A stretch of DNA of 64,000 nt from Paucibacter sp. B2R-40 (GCF_025717555.1 NZ_JAJIRP010000002.1:434001-498000), one strand, 5' to 3'. Numbered from the stretch's first letter, positions 55,129-64,000 are shown. Numbers and translations: made by a program. Notes: generated by a model from the letters alone, not told the origin.

Positions 55129-56664
55129 CTAGGCCATAAAGCCGAGATCCCGCTTGGCCGCGTCGAAGTTCTTCAGGTTCGGAAAAATATCGGCCAGATT
55201 GCCGTCGCTCACGCCCATCCAGCGGCCCAGCGTTGCGCCCAGTTGCTCGACCGATGTCTCGGGCAATAGCGCGCCATTGCCGAGCTGATTGGGGCTGCTG
55301 TCGAAGTCATTGTTCTTGGCGTTCTTGGCGCCGACGACCGGGAACTTGCCGTAGAACTCGCGCCCCTTGACCGCGCCGCCCATGACGAAGTGGTGAGACC
55401 CCCAGCCGTGGTCGGTGCCATCGCCATTGCTGGTGAAGGTGCGGCCGAAGTCGCTGGCGGTGAAGGTGGTGACGTTGTTGCGCAAGCCCATCGCGCCCAG
55501 CATGCTGTCGAAGTAGGCCAGCGCCTGCGAGAGCTTGGCCATCAAGTCGGCTTGGGCGCGGTTCTGGCCATCATGGGTATCGAAGCCGCCCAGGCTGACG
55601 AAGAAAACTTGCCGGCCCGCACCCAAGGCACTGCGCGCACCCATGGTTCGCGCCACGACTTGTAGCTGCTGGGCTAATGAGTTAGTTGACTTGGTCCCAG
55701 TCAAGGGGTTGTCATATTGCAAAAGTGGATCGGCAGCGCCATTGGCCAGATCGGCCGTGCCATAAGGTGCACTATTGGCGGGCGGCAAGGCACTGCCGAT
55801 CAAGGCCTCGGCCGCCAGCGATCGACTGACCACGGTGGCGTGGTCGCGTGCGATCAGGTCATTGCTGCGGCCGCCGCGCATCACGGTGCGCATGCGCTCC
55901 AGCGCCGCAGTGGAGCCAAACAGACTGGTGTCGCTGCCGCCGATGCGGATGGCCCCTCGCGTGCTGATCTGGTACTGCAGCGCTTGCTTGCCGCTCAAGA
56001 ACACCGCGTTGCCGCCGGCCGAGACGGCACTGAAGAGGGGCTGGCTATTGCCCGCCATCAAGAGGTCGGCAAAGCGACCGCCCCAACCCACCGTCGCGCC
56101 TTCGGGCGTCAGTGACTGCCAGGTGGATTGCTGGTCGTTGTGAGAATACAAGCCAGCTGGCCGCGCGAAAGTGACGATCTTCAGATCAGCCTTGCTGGTG
56201 GGGCGCACGAGCGGGCCGATATTGGGCAGCACCGCCAACCGCCCGGCGGCGAACAAATCACGCACACCGCTCATGCTGGGATGCAGGGCAAACGTGCGGC
56301 CTTGCGATGTGATGGGGTTGATCGCCAGCACGCCGCCGAGCCGCTCGGGCGAGCCTGCACCGGCACCCATTTGCGCCGGGGTACCCGGCGCCAACAGCGC
56401 GATCGACTCGGGCGCTTGATTGCGCACTTGGCTGTAGGCGGCCCAGGACTCGGTATCGGTCGGCAAGACCATATTGAAGGCGTCATTGCCGCCGAACAAG
56501 AACACGCAAACCAGCGCCTTGTAGTCACCGGCGGTCTGCGCGCTGGCATTGCCGAAGGCTGCCAGATTCATCGCCATGGGCGCGGCCGCGCCCAGGCCGG
56601 CAAAACGAGCCGCTTGGGCCAGAAAGGCGCGGCGGGAGGCGGGGGAATTGAGGCTATTTTTCAT
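55129..56664 (-). CDS. DUF1501 protein with Tat signal
   Basis: 511 residues. N-terminal twin-arginine signal SRRAFLAQAARFAGLG, so it is exported folded. DUF1501 body: LVCVFLFGGNDAFNMVLP, LFAAGRLAVLPNIGPL and GWGSHHFVMGGAVKG, the sulfatase-like fold of this family. Function unknown. It is second in a two-gene operon with a DUF1800 gene, 64 bases downstream, the arrangement seen across many proteobacteria and Planctomycetes. Confidence 0.92.
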   Translation of the reverse strand: MKNSLNSPASRRAFLAQAARFAGLGAAAPMAMNLAAFGNASAQTAGDYKALVCVFLFGGNDAFNMVLPTDTESWAAYSQVRNQAPESIALLAPGTPAQMGAGAGSPERLGGVLAINPITSQGRTFALHPSMSGVRDLFAAGRLAVLPNIGPLVRPTSKADLKIVTFARPAGLYSHNDQQSTWQSLTPEGATVGWGGRFADLLMAGNSQPLFSAVSAGGNAVFLSGKQALQYQISTRGAIRIGGSDTSLFGSTAALERMRTVMRGGRSNDLIARDHATVVSRSLAAEALIGSALPPANSAPYGTADLANGAADPLLQYDNPLTGTKSTNSLAQQLQVVARTMGARSALGAGRQVFFVSLGGFDTHDGQNRAQADLMAKLSQALAYFDSMLGAMGLRNNVTTFTASDFGRTFTSNGDGTDHGWGSHHFVMGGAVKGREFYGKFPVVGAKNAKNNDFDSSPNQLGNGALLPETSVEQLGATLGRWMGVSDGNLADIFPNLKNFDAAKRDLGFMA

Positions 56665-56728
56665 CACATGTCCTAAACAGTTGGAGTCAGCGCACGGTGC
56701 TGCGCGCCAAGGTCTGACCCGCAAGTCT

Positions 56729-58537
56729 TTATTTTTGAACCAGGTATTCAGGGGACACCAGCGCCAGATAGACGCCCAACTTGGCACGGTTCAAGGACTG
56801 GTCATCGACGGTCTTTTTGTTGCTTGCGTCGGCCTTCAGCGCATCGAGCTTGACCGACTCGACTGCCGCCACCATCTCGGCCTTGAGTGCTGCATTGCTG
56901 CGCGCCCCCAGCAGCTGCTTGCTGACTTGCTCGACCAGATCGGCCGGCTTGGCGGCCAGGGCGACCAGCCCTGTCAGCTCGAATTGAACATCATTGCGGG
57001 CGGCCTTGTAGTCCAGCCCGCGCTGGCCGAAGCCACTCGCCACGCCGCCCTTGACGAAGTTGGCGTAGCCCGCGACCGAGGTCTCTTGCACCAGTTGCAG
57101 CTCCGGCATGGTCAGCTTGGCCGCACCGCTTTCGCTGCCGGGCGCGATAAAGCCGGGCCGGTAGAAGTTAAACACCGACGGCGAGCGCAGCGGCGACTGG
57201 CCGAGCTGGGTGGCGGGGTCATCGGTGGCACCGATCAGCCAGGCGCCGGAGTCGCTGCTGGCGCCGAGGGCGCGCAGCGCCGCCGTGAGGCGCAGCACCG
57301 GCTCTTGCAGCTTGCCGTAGCCGGGCTGGGCGGCCAGGGCACCATCACGCGCCTCGCTGTCCAGCAGAATCGCCTTGACCATCGCCTTCATATCACCGGC
57401 ACCGAAAGCCTTGGACACGCGCGTCACGTAGTCGGGGCTGGGGTTGCTGGTGACCAGGCGCTGGATCATCTGGCGGCCGATAAAGGGGCCGACATTGGGG
57501 TGCAATGCCAAGGCGTCCAAGCCGGCCTTCAAGCTCGCGGCCGGGTCTGCCTTGGTCTGCGCCGCCACGACCTTGCCCAGGAATTTCTTCTCGCTGATCG
57601 AATGGAACTGGCTATAGCCCTGCATCGATTTGATGCCACGGTCGGCCTCGCAATAGTCGGGGCACCAGCCCCAGAAGCGCCCGTCTGCGGTGTCGGCGCC
57701 ATCCCAGCTGAAGCCGGTGAAGACCTTGGCCATGCCGGCAATGTCATCAGCCGTATAGCTGGGCTTGGGGGCGCCGCCATCCAGCTTGGCGCTCCCGTCG
57801 ACGTTCAGCTCCACCAGCCCGATCGAAAACAGCTGCATCACCTCGCGGGCAAAGTTCTCGTCCGGCACCCGGCCGGACTTGGCATCTTCTTTCTGGTTCT
57901 TCAGGTGCGAGAGATACAAGCCCATGGTCGGGTGCGTCGCCACCTGCTCCAGCAGCACGCGGTAATTGCCGAAGGCATTGGCGGACAAGGTGTCCAGATA
58001 AGACGCGACACCACGCGGCTGGTTGGCCACATTGTCTTGTGCCATCGACACCACCATGATTTGCGACAGCGCATAGGCGACACGCTGGCGTAACTGGTCA
58101 TCGGCCGTGATGGCGACCTTGTAGAAGGAATCGAGCACCTCGCGGGTGCCAGCCGCGTCAGTGGCCTTAAGTGCTTTCACGGCCGCATCAGACGCATCCC
58201 AATTCAGACGGTGCATGCTGGTGGGCTTGGCGAACTGCTCATCCAGCCAAGGCTCATAGCCTTTATCCATGACGGCGGCGATGCTGGCCTCGGTGGGGCC
58301 GAAGCTGGCCTGCATCAGAAAGCGCATGGCCTCCTCACGGCTGCCGGGCTTGAGCACTGTGGCGACGGGTGGCGGGCTGGCGGCAGGTGTCGTTGCGGGC
58401 CCTGCGGGCGAGTCCGCTGCGCCTCCGCCGCCGCCGCAAGCAACCAGCAGTAGCGTCGCCAGCGCCATGGTGGCCAGCCCAAGCGGCCGTCGGCCACCTG
58501 TGCGGAAGGGGGCAGGACGCAAAGATAAGTGCCGCAT
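56729..58537 (-). CDS. DUF1800 lipoprotein
   Basis: 602 residues. Lipoprotein signal LLLVACGGG near residue 30, a short Gly/Ala/Pro linker, then DUF1800 (about 65-600): EEAMRFLMQASFGPTEASI, RVAYALSQIMVVS, VPDENFAREVMQLFSIGLVEL, SPSVFNFYRPGFIAPGS. Paired with the DUF1501 gene, with which it is almost always found; both are exported, and a joint envelope role is likely but unknown. ATG 58537 is chosen because it begins directly before the signal. Confidence 0.92.
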   Translation of the reverse strand: MRHLSLRPAPFRTGGRRPLGLATMALATLLLVACGGGGGAADSPAGPATTPAASPPPVATVLKPGSREEAMRFLMQASFGPTEASIAAVMDKGYEPWLDEQFAKPTSMHRLNWDASDAAVKALKATDAAGTREVLDSFYKVAITADDQLRQRVAYALSQIMVVSMAQDNVANQPRGVASYLDTLSANAFGNYRVLLEQVATHPTMGLYLSHLKNQKEDAKSGRVPDENFAREVMQLFSIGLVELNVDGSAKLDGGAPKPSYTADDIAGMAKVFTGFSWDGADTADGRFWGWCPDYCEADRGIKSMQGYSQFHSISEKKFLGKVVAAQTKADPAASLKAGLDALALHPNVGPFIGRQMIQRLVTSNPSPDYVTRVSKAFGAGDMKAMVKAILLDSEARDGALAAQPGYGKLQEPVLRLTAALRALGASSDSGAWLIGATDDPATQLGQSPLRSPSVFNFYRPGFIAPGSESGAAKLTMPELQLVQETSVAGYANFVKGGVASGFGQRGLDYKAARNDVQFELTGLVALAAKPADLVEQVSKQLLGARSNAALKAEMVAAVESVKLDALKADASNKKTVDDQSLNRAKLGVYLALVSPEYLVQK

Positions 58538-58842
58538 ACTTCGAACTCCAAACTGCCTGCGCAAGGTTTGCGCGGTGGAGCGGACTGTATTGAGCCGAGA
58601 GCGAAGCGGGGTGGCGGCAAAGGAAAGAGATGTAAGCGCGTGTTGCGGTTCGCGACTTGCACGCAACAGGTCCGCCTATTGCGTGAAAAACTACCGCACC
58701 CTTTGGCGCGGCGAAGTCGCCTTCATGCCTTACATCCCGTTCATCCCCTCTATTCCCTATATCCCCTTTGATCCCCCTTTTATCCTGGCTCAATTCTCTT
58801 TTTGGCCTGGGTGAAGGAGATGAAAGGGATGCAACACTGGGT
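58538..58842. other. Intergenic region upstream of the DUF1800 gene
   Basis: 305 bases that hold the promoter of the DUF1800/DUF1501 operon and the 3' end of the lrp transcript. The main feature is a 9-base-period tandem repeat (separate entry). I see no gene; a plus-strand frame reading repeated Pro-Ile-Pro residues is an effect of the repeat. Confidence 0.5.
58731..58831. repeat. 9-base tandem repeats of ATCCC type with an inverted partner
   Basis: Units TACATCCCG, TTCATCCCC, TCTATTCCC, TATATCCCC and TTTGATCCC follow each other at 58731-58775. About 40 bases on, GAGATGAAAGGGATG (58817-58831) is nearly the reverse complement of the first two units, so a long imperfect hairpin is possible. 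Confidence 0.65.
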
Positions 58843-59310
58843 TTAGACCCGCACCGGCAGCGCCGTGCGGCTGACCACCTGCTGCAACACAAAGCTGGAA
58901 TGCACGCCTGTGACGCCTTGAATACGTGTGAGCTTGCCAAGCAGCAGGCTCTGGAAGTGATCCATATCGCGCACCACCAGCTTGAGTTGGTAGTCGGCTG
59001 CCTGGCCAGTGATCAGCAAACACTCCAAGACCTCGGGCAAGACCTGCACAGCGGCTTCGAAGTTGGCGAAGCGCTCCGGCGTGTGCAGATCCATCGAGAT
59101 ATGCACCAGGGCCATCAGGCTCAGCCCCAGCTTCTTGGCATCCAAGAGCGCCCGGTAGCCGGTGATCAGACCGCTGTCTTCCAAGGCGCGCACGCGGCGC
59201 AAGCAGGGCGAAGGCGACAGGCCCACACGCTCGGCCAGCTCTTGGTTGTTGATGCGGCCGTCTTGCTGCAACAGTTCCAGAATCTGGCAATCAATACGGT
59301 CAAACTCCAT
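58843..59310 (-). CDS. Lrp/AsnC-family transcriptional regulator
   Basis: 155 residues. N-terminal helix-turn-helix (DCQILELLQQDGRINNQELAERVGLSPSPCLRRVRALE) and a RAM ligand-binding domain (about 65-150) with the family word GLITGYRALLDAKKLGL. Lrp proteins sense amino acids and control transport or catabolism. No obvious divergent target: the next gene upstream (a mechanosensitive channel) is on the same strand and its stop lies 217 bases away. Confidence 0.93.
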   Translation of the reverse strand: MEFDRIDCQILELLQQDGRINNQELAERVGLSPSPCLRRVRALEDSGLITGYRALLDAKKLGLSLMALVHISMDLHTPERFANFEAAVQVLPEVLECLLITGQAADYQLKLVVRDMDHFQSLLLGKLTRIQGVTGVHSSFVLQQVVSRTALPVRV

Positions 59311-59484
59311 GATTCACGCCTTGTAATGAATAGATGGCGCAATTTTCTGCCAATTTCAATGAAAATCAGGCCATCTTCGCAATCTTCTGCCAACAGCTCT
59401 TGCCTACACTGAAGGCATTGGTTCTACAGACCAGTGCAACACAGGCAGGCCACTCCGCCATGTCCTTCAGCCCCGGCAATCAGC

Positions 59485-59516
59485 AAAGCCCCAGGCGCCA
59501 CAAGTGCCTGGGGTTT
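59485..59516 (-). terminator. Possible terminator between the MscS-type gene and lrp
   Basis: An 8-bp stem (59489-59496 with 59506-59513) closes a 9-base loop and is flanked by AAA and TTT. T runs are short on both strands, so strength is moderate. It serves the mechanosensitive channel gene, which ends at 59528. Confidence 0.5.
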
Positions 59517-59527
59517 CGGCTTTAGGG

Positions 59528-62095
59528 CTAAGCGGCGGCATCGGGCAGCACGCCTTTCAGGCTGTCCGCCTTGTGTATATGCAACTCGCGCTGCGGCAGC
59601 GGCACGACGATATTGGCCTCGGCGAAGGCGTCGCGAATGCGCATCGCAAAGGCGCTGCGCACCGCCACCCAGTCGGCCTGCTGCGTGGTCCAGGCGCGCA
59701 CATTGAAGGTCAAGGCACCCGGCGTCAGCCCGGTCAGCAAGGCCGAAGGCGGCGGAAATGAGGCGATGCCATCGAGGTCTTGGGCAATGCCGATCAGCAT
59801 CGCAATGGTCTGCTGCGGACTGACCTCGTAGCAGGTGCTGACGTCAATATTGATGCGCCGGCTATTGCCTGTCAGCGTCCAGTTGACCAGTTTGTCGGCC
59901 AGGATCATGCCGTTGGGCAAGACCACATCGGCGCCGTCAAAGGTGGTCAAGGTGGTAGCGCGCAAGCCGATATCGCGCACGGTGGCGGTGAGGCCGGCTA
60001 CGTCGACCACATCGCCGGGCCGGATCGGCCGCTCGAACATCAGAATCAGTCCGGCGACGAAGTTACGCACCACGTCTTGCAGGCCCAAACCAATACCGAT
60101 GCCCAGCGCGCCGAACACAATCGCCAGCTCGCCGACCTTGAAGCCGGCGGCCGCCAGCGCGGTCAACAAACCAAAGATCAGCACGCAGTAGTAGCTGATC
60201 GTCGAGACACTCTGCCCCACGCCAAGCGGCAGCTTGAGCGCCGGCAGCACATCCTCGGCCAGCAGCGTGCGCAACGTGCGCGCGACCCAGAACGAGGCCC
60301 AGGACGCCACCACAAACGCCACCACGCTGCCAAGGCTGAGCGTCAATCCGCCCAGCGCCACCTGAAAGGTCAGAGCCGCCATCAGCACTTCGTACATGGG
60401 CCGGTAGATGCGGAAGTCCTGCAAGGCATAAACCACCCAACCCAGCACCAGCAGGATGCGCCCCAAACGTACGACCACGGGCACCAAGGTGCCGACATGG
60501 CGCTTGCTCAACTGCGCCATCTTGGGCCGAGCCAACAAGACCTGCAACAAAGCCACCAGCACCGATGCGCCGGCATACAAGGCCAGCGCTGCATAACTGC
60601 TGTCCAGCACGGCGCCGGTCAGCATGGTGGTGAGGGAGATATTGCCCAAGACATTGGACAGCGCCGAGGCCAGCAGCACCGCGCAGGCCAGCAGCAACAG
60701 CCCCGCCGGCAGCCACTTGGGCACTTGGCTGCTCGCCTTGACTTCGCCAGCAGCCGGCTGGGCCGAGGCCGTCAGGGCTGCGGCATTCAAACCTGCGGCC
60801 TCTGCAAGTTCGTCGTCCGAGGTCTCCATCAGCGCGGGTATGCGCAGCGCACGCCAACCCAAAACACCCAGCGTGATCAACATCAACACATTCAGCGCCA
60901 GCAGCCCGAGCCGGTAGACCAATAAGCTGCCGACGAACAGCGAGGCCACGACATTGAAGAAATAGAACACCGCGCTCAAATAGGCCCAGGGGCCCACCGC
61001 CGGCGGAATGCGCCGCTGCAGCAAGACCAAGACAGGCACCCAGGCCAGCAACATCACAATCTGCTGCCGCATGATGGGGCCTTGCAGATCGTAAAACATC
61101 GCACCCAGCGCCACCAACACCAACCAAGCCGCCAGGGGCCGCGACAAGATCTGCATGGTCAGCGCCGAGGCCTGTCCATCCTTGACCATTTGCCGGGCGC
61201 GCCGCTTCAGCCAGAACATCACGGGCAAGAGCAGCAGCGCCAGCAACACCAAGACCGGCAACAACTTGGCGCTGCTGGCATCGTGATCGCGGGCGAAACC
61301 GCGCTCGATCTCCAAGCTGCTGCGCAGGCCCACGCTGACCGGCTCACTCGCCTCGTCAGAAGCGGCCGCCTGCCACAGCGGCGGTGCATCGATCACCAGC
61401 AAGCGTCGATCGAGATCTTCGATGCGGGTCTGCACCGCATTGCCCATATTGTGGACATGGGCCGCCAAAGCGCTGGCGGTACGGCCGCGCTCCAAGAGTT
61501 TGGCCAGGGGGCCGGCCAGGTCGGCTTCACCTTGCTGCGCCAGCGCGATCAACTCGTCCACACGCTGCACCAGGGCGGGCGCCGAATCGGCCGCACTCAC
61601 ACGGGTCGCTTGCCAGATATTGCGGCGGGCGGCCAGGTCGGCGGCGTCTTCCGAGCGGCTTTGCAAAACGCGCGCCAGCTCGGCCCGGCTGCGCGCAATC
61701 TCACGCTCATGTAACTGCCAATGTCGATGCAAACTCTCCAAGCGGCGCACCGACAACAATGCCAAGGCGCTGCTGCTGGATTTGTCGCTCAGCTGTTTGA
61801 TCGATTCGGCCCGCTCGGCCAGCGACTGCTCCAGCCGGCGCCCGGCATCGGCGCTATGCGCGCGGCGCACCACGGTGACAATCAGCTGCTCATCGGCATC
61901 GGCGCGCGCTGGAATATCCGCCGGCGCAATCACCTCATGGCGGCTCTCGGCGGCGGCCGCACTGCCGGCGGGCGGCGCCTGCGCGAAGCCGGGCGAGGTG
62001 GCGCCCAATGCCAGCAGCAAACTCAGGCCCAGCAGCCAGCCGTAAGGCCCCGACCGCTTGAACCAAGCCCTCCTAGATTCGATCTTCTTGACCAT
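59528..62095 (-). CDS. Large mechanosensitive channel of the MscS family (DUF3772-MscS)
   Basis: 855 residues. Signal peptide (WLLGLSLLLALGATSPGFAQA), a periplasmic DUF3772-like helical region (about 50-250), some ten or eleven membrane helices (from about 265), and a C-terminal MscS domain: pore helix region GFKVGELAIVFGALGIGIGLGLQDVVRNFVAGLILMFERPIRPGD, beta domain VVLPNGMILADKLVNWT, and the C-terminal mixed fold. It releases solutes on osmotic downshock. Lies 43 bases downstream of the halogenase gene; co-transcription is possible but functional linkage is unclear. Confidence 0.92.
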   Translation of the reverse strand: MVKKIESRRAWFKRSGPYGWLLGLSLLLALGATSPGFAQAPPAGSAAAAESRHEVIAPADIPARADADEQLIVTVVRRAHSADAGRRLEQSLAERAESIKQLSDKSSSSALALLSVRRLESLHRHWQLHEREIARSRAELARVLQSRSEDAADLAARRNIWQATRVSAADSAPALVQRVDELIALAQQGEADLAGPLAKLLERGRTASALAAHVHNMGNAVQTRIEDLDRRLLVIDAPPLWQAAASDEASEPVSVGLRSSLEIERGFARDHDASSAKLLPVLVLLALLLLPVMFWLKRRARQMVKDGQASALTMQILSRPLAAWLVLVALGAMFYDLQGPIMRQQIVMLLAWVPVLVLLQRRIPPAVGPWAYLSAVFYFFNVVASLFVGSLLVYRLGLLALNVLMLITLGVLGWRALRIPALMETSDDELAEAAGLNAAALTASAQPAAGEVKASSQVPKWLPAGLLLLACAVLLASALSNVLGNISLTTMLTGAVLDSSYAALALYAGASVLVALLQVLLARPKMAQLSKRHVGTLVPVVVRLGRILLVLGWVVYALQDFRIYRPMYEVLMAALTFQVALGGLTLSLGSVVAFVVASWASFWVARTLRTLLAEDVLPALKLPLGVGQSVSTISYYCVLIFGLLTALAAAGFKVGELAIVFGALGIGIGLGLQDVVRNFVAGLILMFERPIRPGDVVDVAGLTATVRDIGLRATTLTTFDGADVVLPNGMILADKLVNWTLTGNSRRINIDVSTCYEVSPQQTIAMLIGIAQDLDGIASFPPPSALLTGLTPGALTFNVRAWTTQQADWVAVRSAFAMRIRDAFAEANIVVPLPQRELHIHKADSLKGVLPDAAA

Positions 62096-62138
62096 GCAAC
62101 ATCCATTGGCGCCACCCCGGCGCAGCTGCATTGTGCCG

Positions 62139-63626
62139 TCAGCCGGCCACCCTGCAATAGGACTCGACATAGGCCTGATGGGCCGGCAGCTGCACGACGG
62201 TTTGATCGACGTGCTGGCGAATGCTATTCAGGAAACGCGCCAACTCGGCGTCGCCCATCAGATCAGCCACTTGGTGATGCTGTTGCGGCAAGATGCCCTG
62301 GCCCAACATCACCTGTATCCATGAGTTCTCGGCGAATAGCTCGTTAGGCACACGGAATACCCTTGCGGTCTCGCGGAACAAATCAATCCGGTGACGCAGC
62401 GAGGCCGGAATGCTCATCTCGCGGCAGTGGCGCCAAAAGGCGCTGTCCTGGCGCTGGGTGACGTGATAGTGAAGCACGATGAAGTCGCGGATATGCTCGA
62501 TCTCGTTGCGGCTTTGCTGGTTGTATTCAGCGATATCCGAGGGGCAAATGCCTTGAGATGGGAACATTTGCATCAGCCGCGTGATGCCGCGCTGAATCAG
62601 GTGGATGCTGGTGGACTCCAGCGGTTCCAAAAAGCCACTGGACAAGCCGATGGCGACGCAGTTGGCGCGCCAGGTTTGCTGGCGCTGACCGGGCTGAAAG
62701 CGCAGCACGCGCGGCTGCGTCAAGGCCTCGCCCTGCACATTGGCCAGCAAGGTTTGCTTGGCTTGCTCATCGTCAATGTGTTTGCTGGCATAGACCAGCC
62801 CATTGCCGACCCGGTGCTGCAGCGGGATGCGCCACTGCCAACCGGCGGCATGTGCGATCGAGCGTGTGTAGGGCAAAGCCGGCCCGGTCGAAGCGGTCTG
62901 CAGCGCCACCGCGCTGTCGCAGGCCAGCCAATGCGACCAGTCCTCATAGCCCACGCCCAAGGCCTCGCCGATCAAGAGACCGCGAAAGCCGGTGCAGTCG
63001 ATGAACAAATCGCCCTCGATCAGCGCGCCGGAATCCAGCCGCAGCGCGGCGATGTTCTCGCCCGCCAGCGCCACTTCGGTGATCTTGCCCTCGATGCGCT
63101 GCACGCCAAAGCCCTCGCTGAACTTGCGCAGATACTTGGCGTACAGCGTCGCGTCCAGATGGAAGGCGTAATTCATACCGGCGCGCGGCAGATGCGCGAA
63201 CTTGCTTTGCTGCGCGGCCTTCAGCTCCAGACAATAGTCGCCATAGTCGCCGGCCAGGCCGCGCTCGCGGCCTTTGAGCCAGAAATGCTGAAAGCCAGCC
63301 GTCCAATGGTCTTTGCCGGTCAAGCCAAAGGAGTGGATGTAGTCCTGCCCCCGGTCGCGCCAGTTCTCGAAGCTGATGCCGAGCTTGAAGGTCGCCTGAG
63401 TGGCGGCCATGAATTCCTGCTCATTGATCTCCAGCAGGCTGTGAAAGGTCAGCAAGGTCGGAATCGTCGCCTCGCCGACACCGACGGTGCCGATCTCATC
63501 GGACTCGATCAGCTTGATGTCGAGCAACTTTCCCAAGGTCTTGGACAAGGCGGCCGCCACCATCCAGCCGGCCGTGCCGCCGCCGGCGATCACGATGCGT
63601 TTGATTGGCTTGCGTTCGCTGCTCAT
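62139..63626 (-). CDS. Flavin-dependent tryptophan halogenase-family protein
   Basis: 495 residues. FAD fold GGGTAGWM (15-22), second conserved Lys81 (ATFKLGISF) that forms the chloramine-type intermediate in PrnA-type enzymes, WxWxIP motif at 263-268 (WQWRIP), and EPLEST at 334-339, so all expected halogenase features are present. Members near SapC and TonB receptor genes are common in proteobacteria and are often of unknown substrate; whether this one acts on free tryptophan cannot be told. Start overlaps the SapC-like stop by 4 bases. Confidence 0.93.
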   Translation of the reverse strand: MSSERKPIKRIVIAGGGTAGWMVAAALSKTLGKLLDIKLIESDEIGTVGVGEATIPTLLTFHSLLEINEQEFMAATQATFKLGISFENWRDRGQDYIHSFGLTGKDHWTAGFQHFWLKGRERGLAGDYGDYCLELKAAQQSKFAHLPRAGMNYAFHLDATLYAKYLRKFSEGFGVQRIEGKITEVALAGENIAALRLDSGALIEGDLFIDCTGFRGLLIGEALGVGYEDWSHWLACDSAVALQTASTGPALPYTRSIAHAAGWQWRIPLQHRVGNGLVYASKHIDDEQAKQTLLANVQGEALTQPRVLRFQPGQRQQTWRANCVAIGLSSGFLEPLESTSIHLIQRGITRLMQMFPSQGICPSDIAEYNQQSRNEIEHIRDFIVLHYHVTQRQDSAFWRHCREMSIPASLRHRIDLFRETARVFRVPNELFAENSWIQVMLGQGILPQQHHQVADLMGDAELARFLNSIRQHVDQTVVQLPAHQAYVESYCRVAG

Positions 63627-64000
63627 GCTTGGTTCTGCCGGTCAATCAATGCGCGCAGCTGCGACAGCGACGCCACCGCCATATAGATCGCCTGCAAATG
63701 GCCGGCGCGAGCCAAGGCCTCCAGCGCGCTGCCGGGCAAACCGGCCAGACGCTCCTCGTTGATTGTGTAAAAGCCGGCCAGACGATTCTGTGAGCCGTCG
63801 TTCAGCTCGATATCCAGCACAAAGGACTCCAGCAGCTCATGCGCCTGCAGCGCCTGGATGAAGGCGGGCGTGGCTTCCAAGCCTTGATGCAGGGCCAGCA
63901 AGACCGAGTTCAGGCGCTGCAGGTAGTCACTGCTGCCACCGTGCGGCAAGAACAGCGCCTCGCCTTCGCTGCGGCTCAGGCGCGGGCTGTCCAGATCGAT
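63623..64000 (-). CDS. SapC-family protein, 5' end beyond the window
   Basis: The frame remains open to the last base, so only the C-terminal part (about 125 residues) is seen. The visible DSPRLSRSEGEALFLPHGG, FIQALQAHELLESFVLDIEL and GFYTINEERLAGLPGSALEALARAGHLQAIYMAVASL blocks match SapC, a family found beside flavin halogenases and TonB-dependent receptors. Its stop overlaps the halogenase start as ATGA. A TTG at 63949 that looks like a start is inside the conserved region and should be ignored. Confidence 0.88.
   Translation of the reverse strand: MDLDSPRLSRSEGEALFLPHGGSSDYLQRLNSVLLALHQGLEATPAFIQALQAHELLESFVLDIELNDGSQNRLAGFYTINEERLAGLPGSALEALARAGHLQAIYMAVASLSQLRALIDRQNQA

Noticed and set aside
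58725-58790. Pro-Ile-rich peptide read from the 9-base repeats
   Set aside because: A 9-base period reads as a 3-residue repeat in any frame; there is no start, export signal or length conservation to suggest a gene.
59334-59525. Small plus-strand frame between lrp and the mechanosensitive channel
   Set aside because: It runs through the terminator hairpin at 59485-59516, has no clear ribosome binding site and its product shows no pattern of a real small protein.

Overview
The window reads as a chromosomal segment of a GC-rich betaproteobacterium. The most likely home is order Burkholderiales, in the Roseateles/Paucibacter-like (Sphaerotilaceae) part. This is inferred from codon use, PEP-CTERM sorting signals, the gene families present and the short GC-rich palindromic repeats inside genes; no rRNA or tRNA gene is present to confirm it. 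Genes are densely packed and often overlap by 4 bases (ATGA). I see no prophage, integrase, CRISPR array or insertion-sequence transposase.

Layout. 1-1267: the 3' end of a PEP-CTERM protein gene, its terminator and a small hypothetical gene. 1245-6276: a CHASE2 membrane protein facing away from a lipoprotein with a caspase-like (C14) domain, followed by two exported unknown proteins. 6413-10321: a PEP-CTERM protein and a large secreted subtilase in one operon. 10782-20196: a ten-gene operon for a type II secretion/type IV pilus-like machine: major pseudopilin, GspF, GspE, a GspL/PilMN-like protein, PilO/GspM-like and PilP/GspC-like proteins, a TPR-secretin-cohesin lipoprotein and three paralogous minor pseudopilins. 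20445-27522: MAPEG protein, alpha/beta hydrolase, membrane-anchored AraC regulator, GNAT acetyltransferase, DUF3592 protein, acyl-CoA synthetase and TrpRS with an extra C-terminal domain. 27722-34990: GGDEF/EAL protein, aldo-keto reductase plus PhzF facing a LysR regulator, phosphatidylserine decarboxylase, BON lipoprotein and a DUF2087 protein. 35301-38190: a cysteine desulfurase/MBL-like/rhodanese fusion overlapping trhO. 38192-42825: M13 peptidase, nitronate monooxygenase and proline iminopeptidase. 42856-49777: a fused hydantoinase/oxoprolinase bordered by repeats, a methyltransferase, a DUF1345 protein and ssb. 49922-52720: a LytS/LytTR two-component pair with a GIN-domain protein. 52699-58537: cupin, recQ and a DUF1501/DUF1800 pair. 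58843-64000: Lrp regulator, MscS-type channel, tryptophan halogenase and a SapC-like gene cut by the window end.

The most unusual signals are: (1) a GC-rich palindromic repeat of about 65 bp inserted in frame, always in the same orientation, into gspE (one copy) and the hydantoinase gene (two separate tandem pairs); (2) the streamlined secretion operon with its three look-alike minor pseudopilins and a cohesin-tailed secretin; (3) the caspase lipoprotein/CHASE2 locus; and (4) the three-part sulfur-transfer fusion protein beside trhO. Starts were chosen by eye from family length, ribosome binding sites and overlaps; family assignments rest on motifs recognised in the translated sequence, without database searches.
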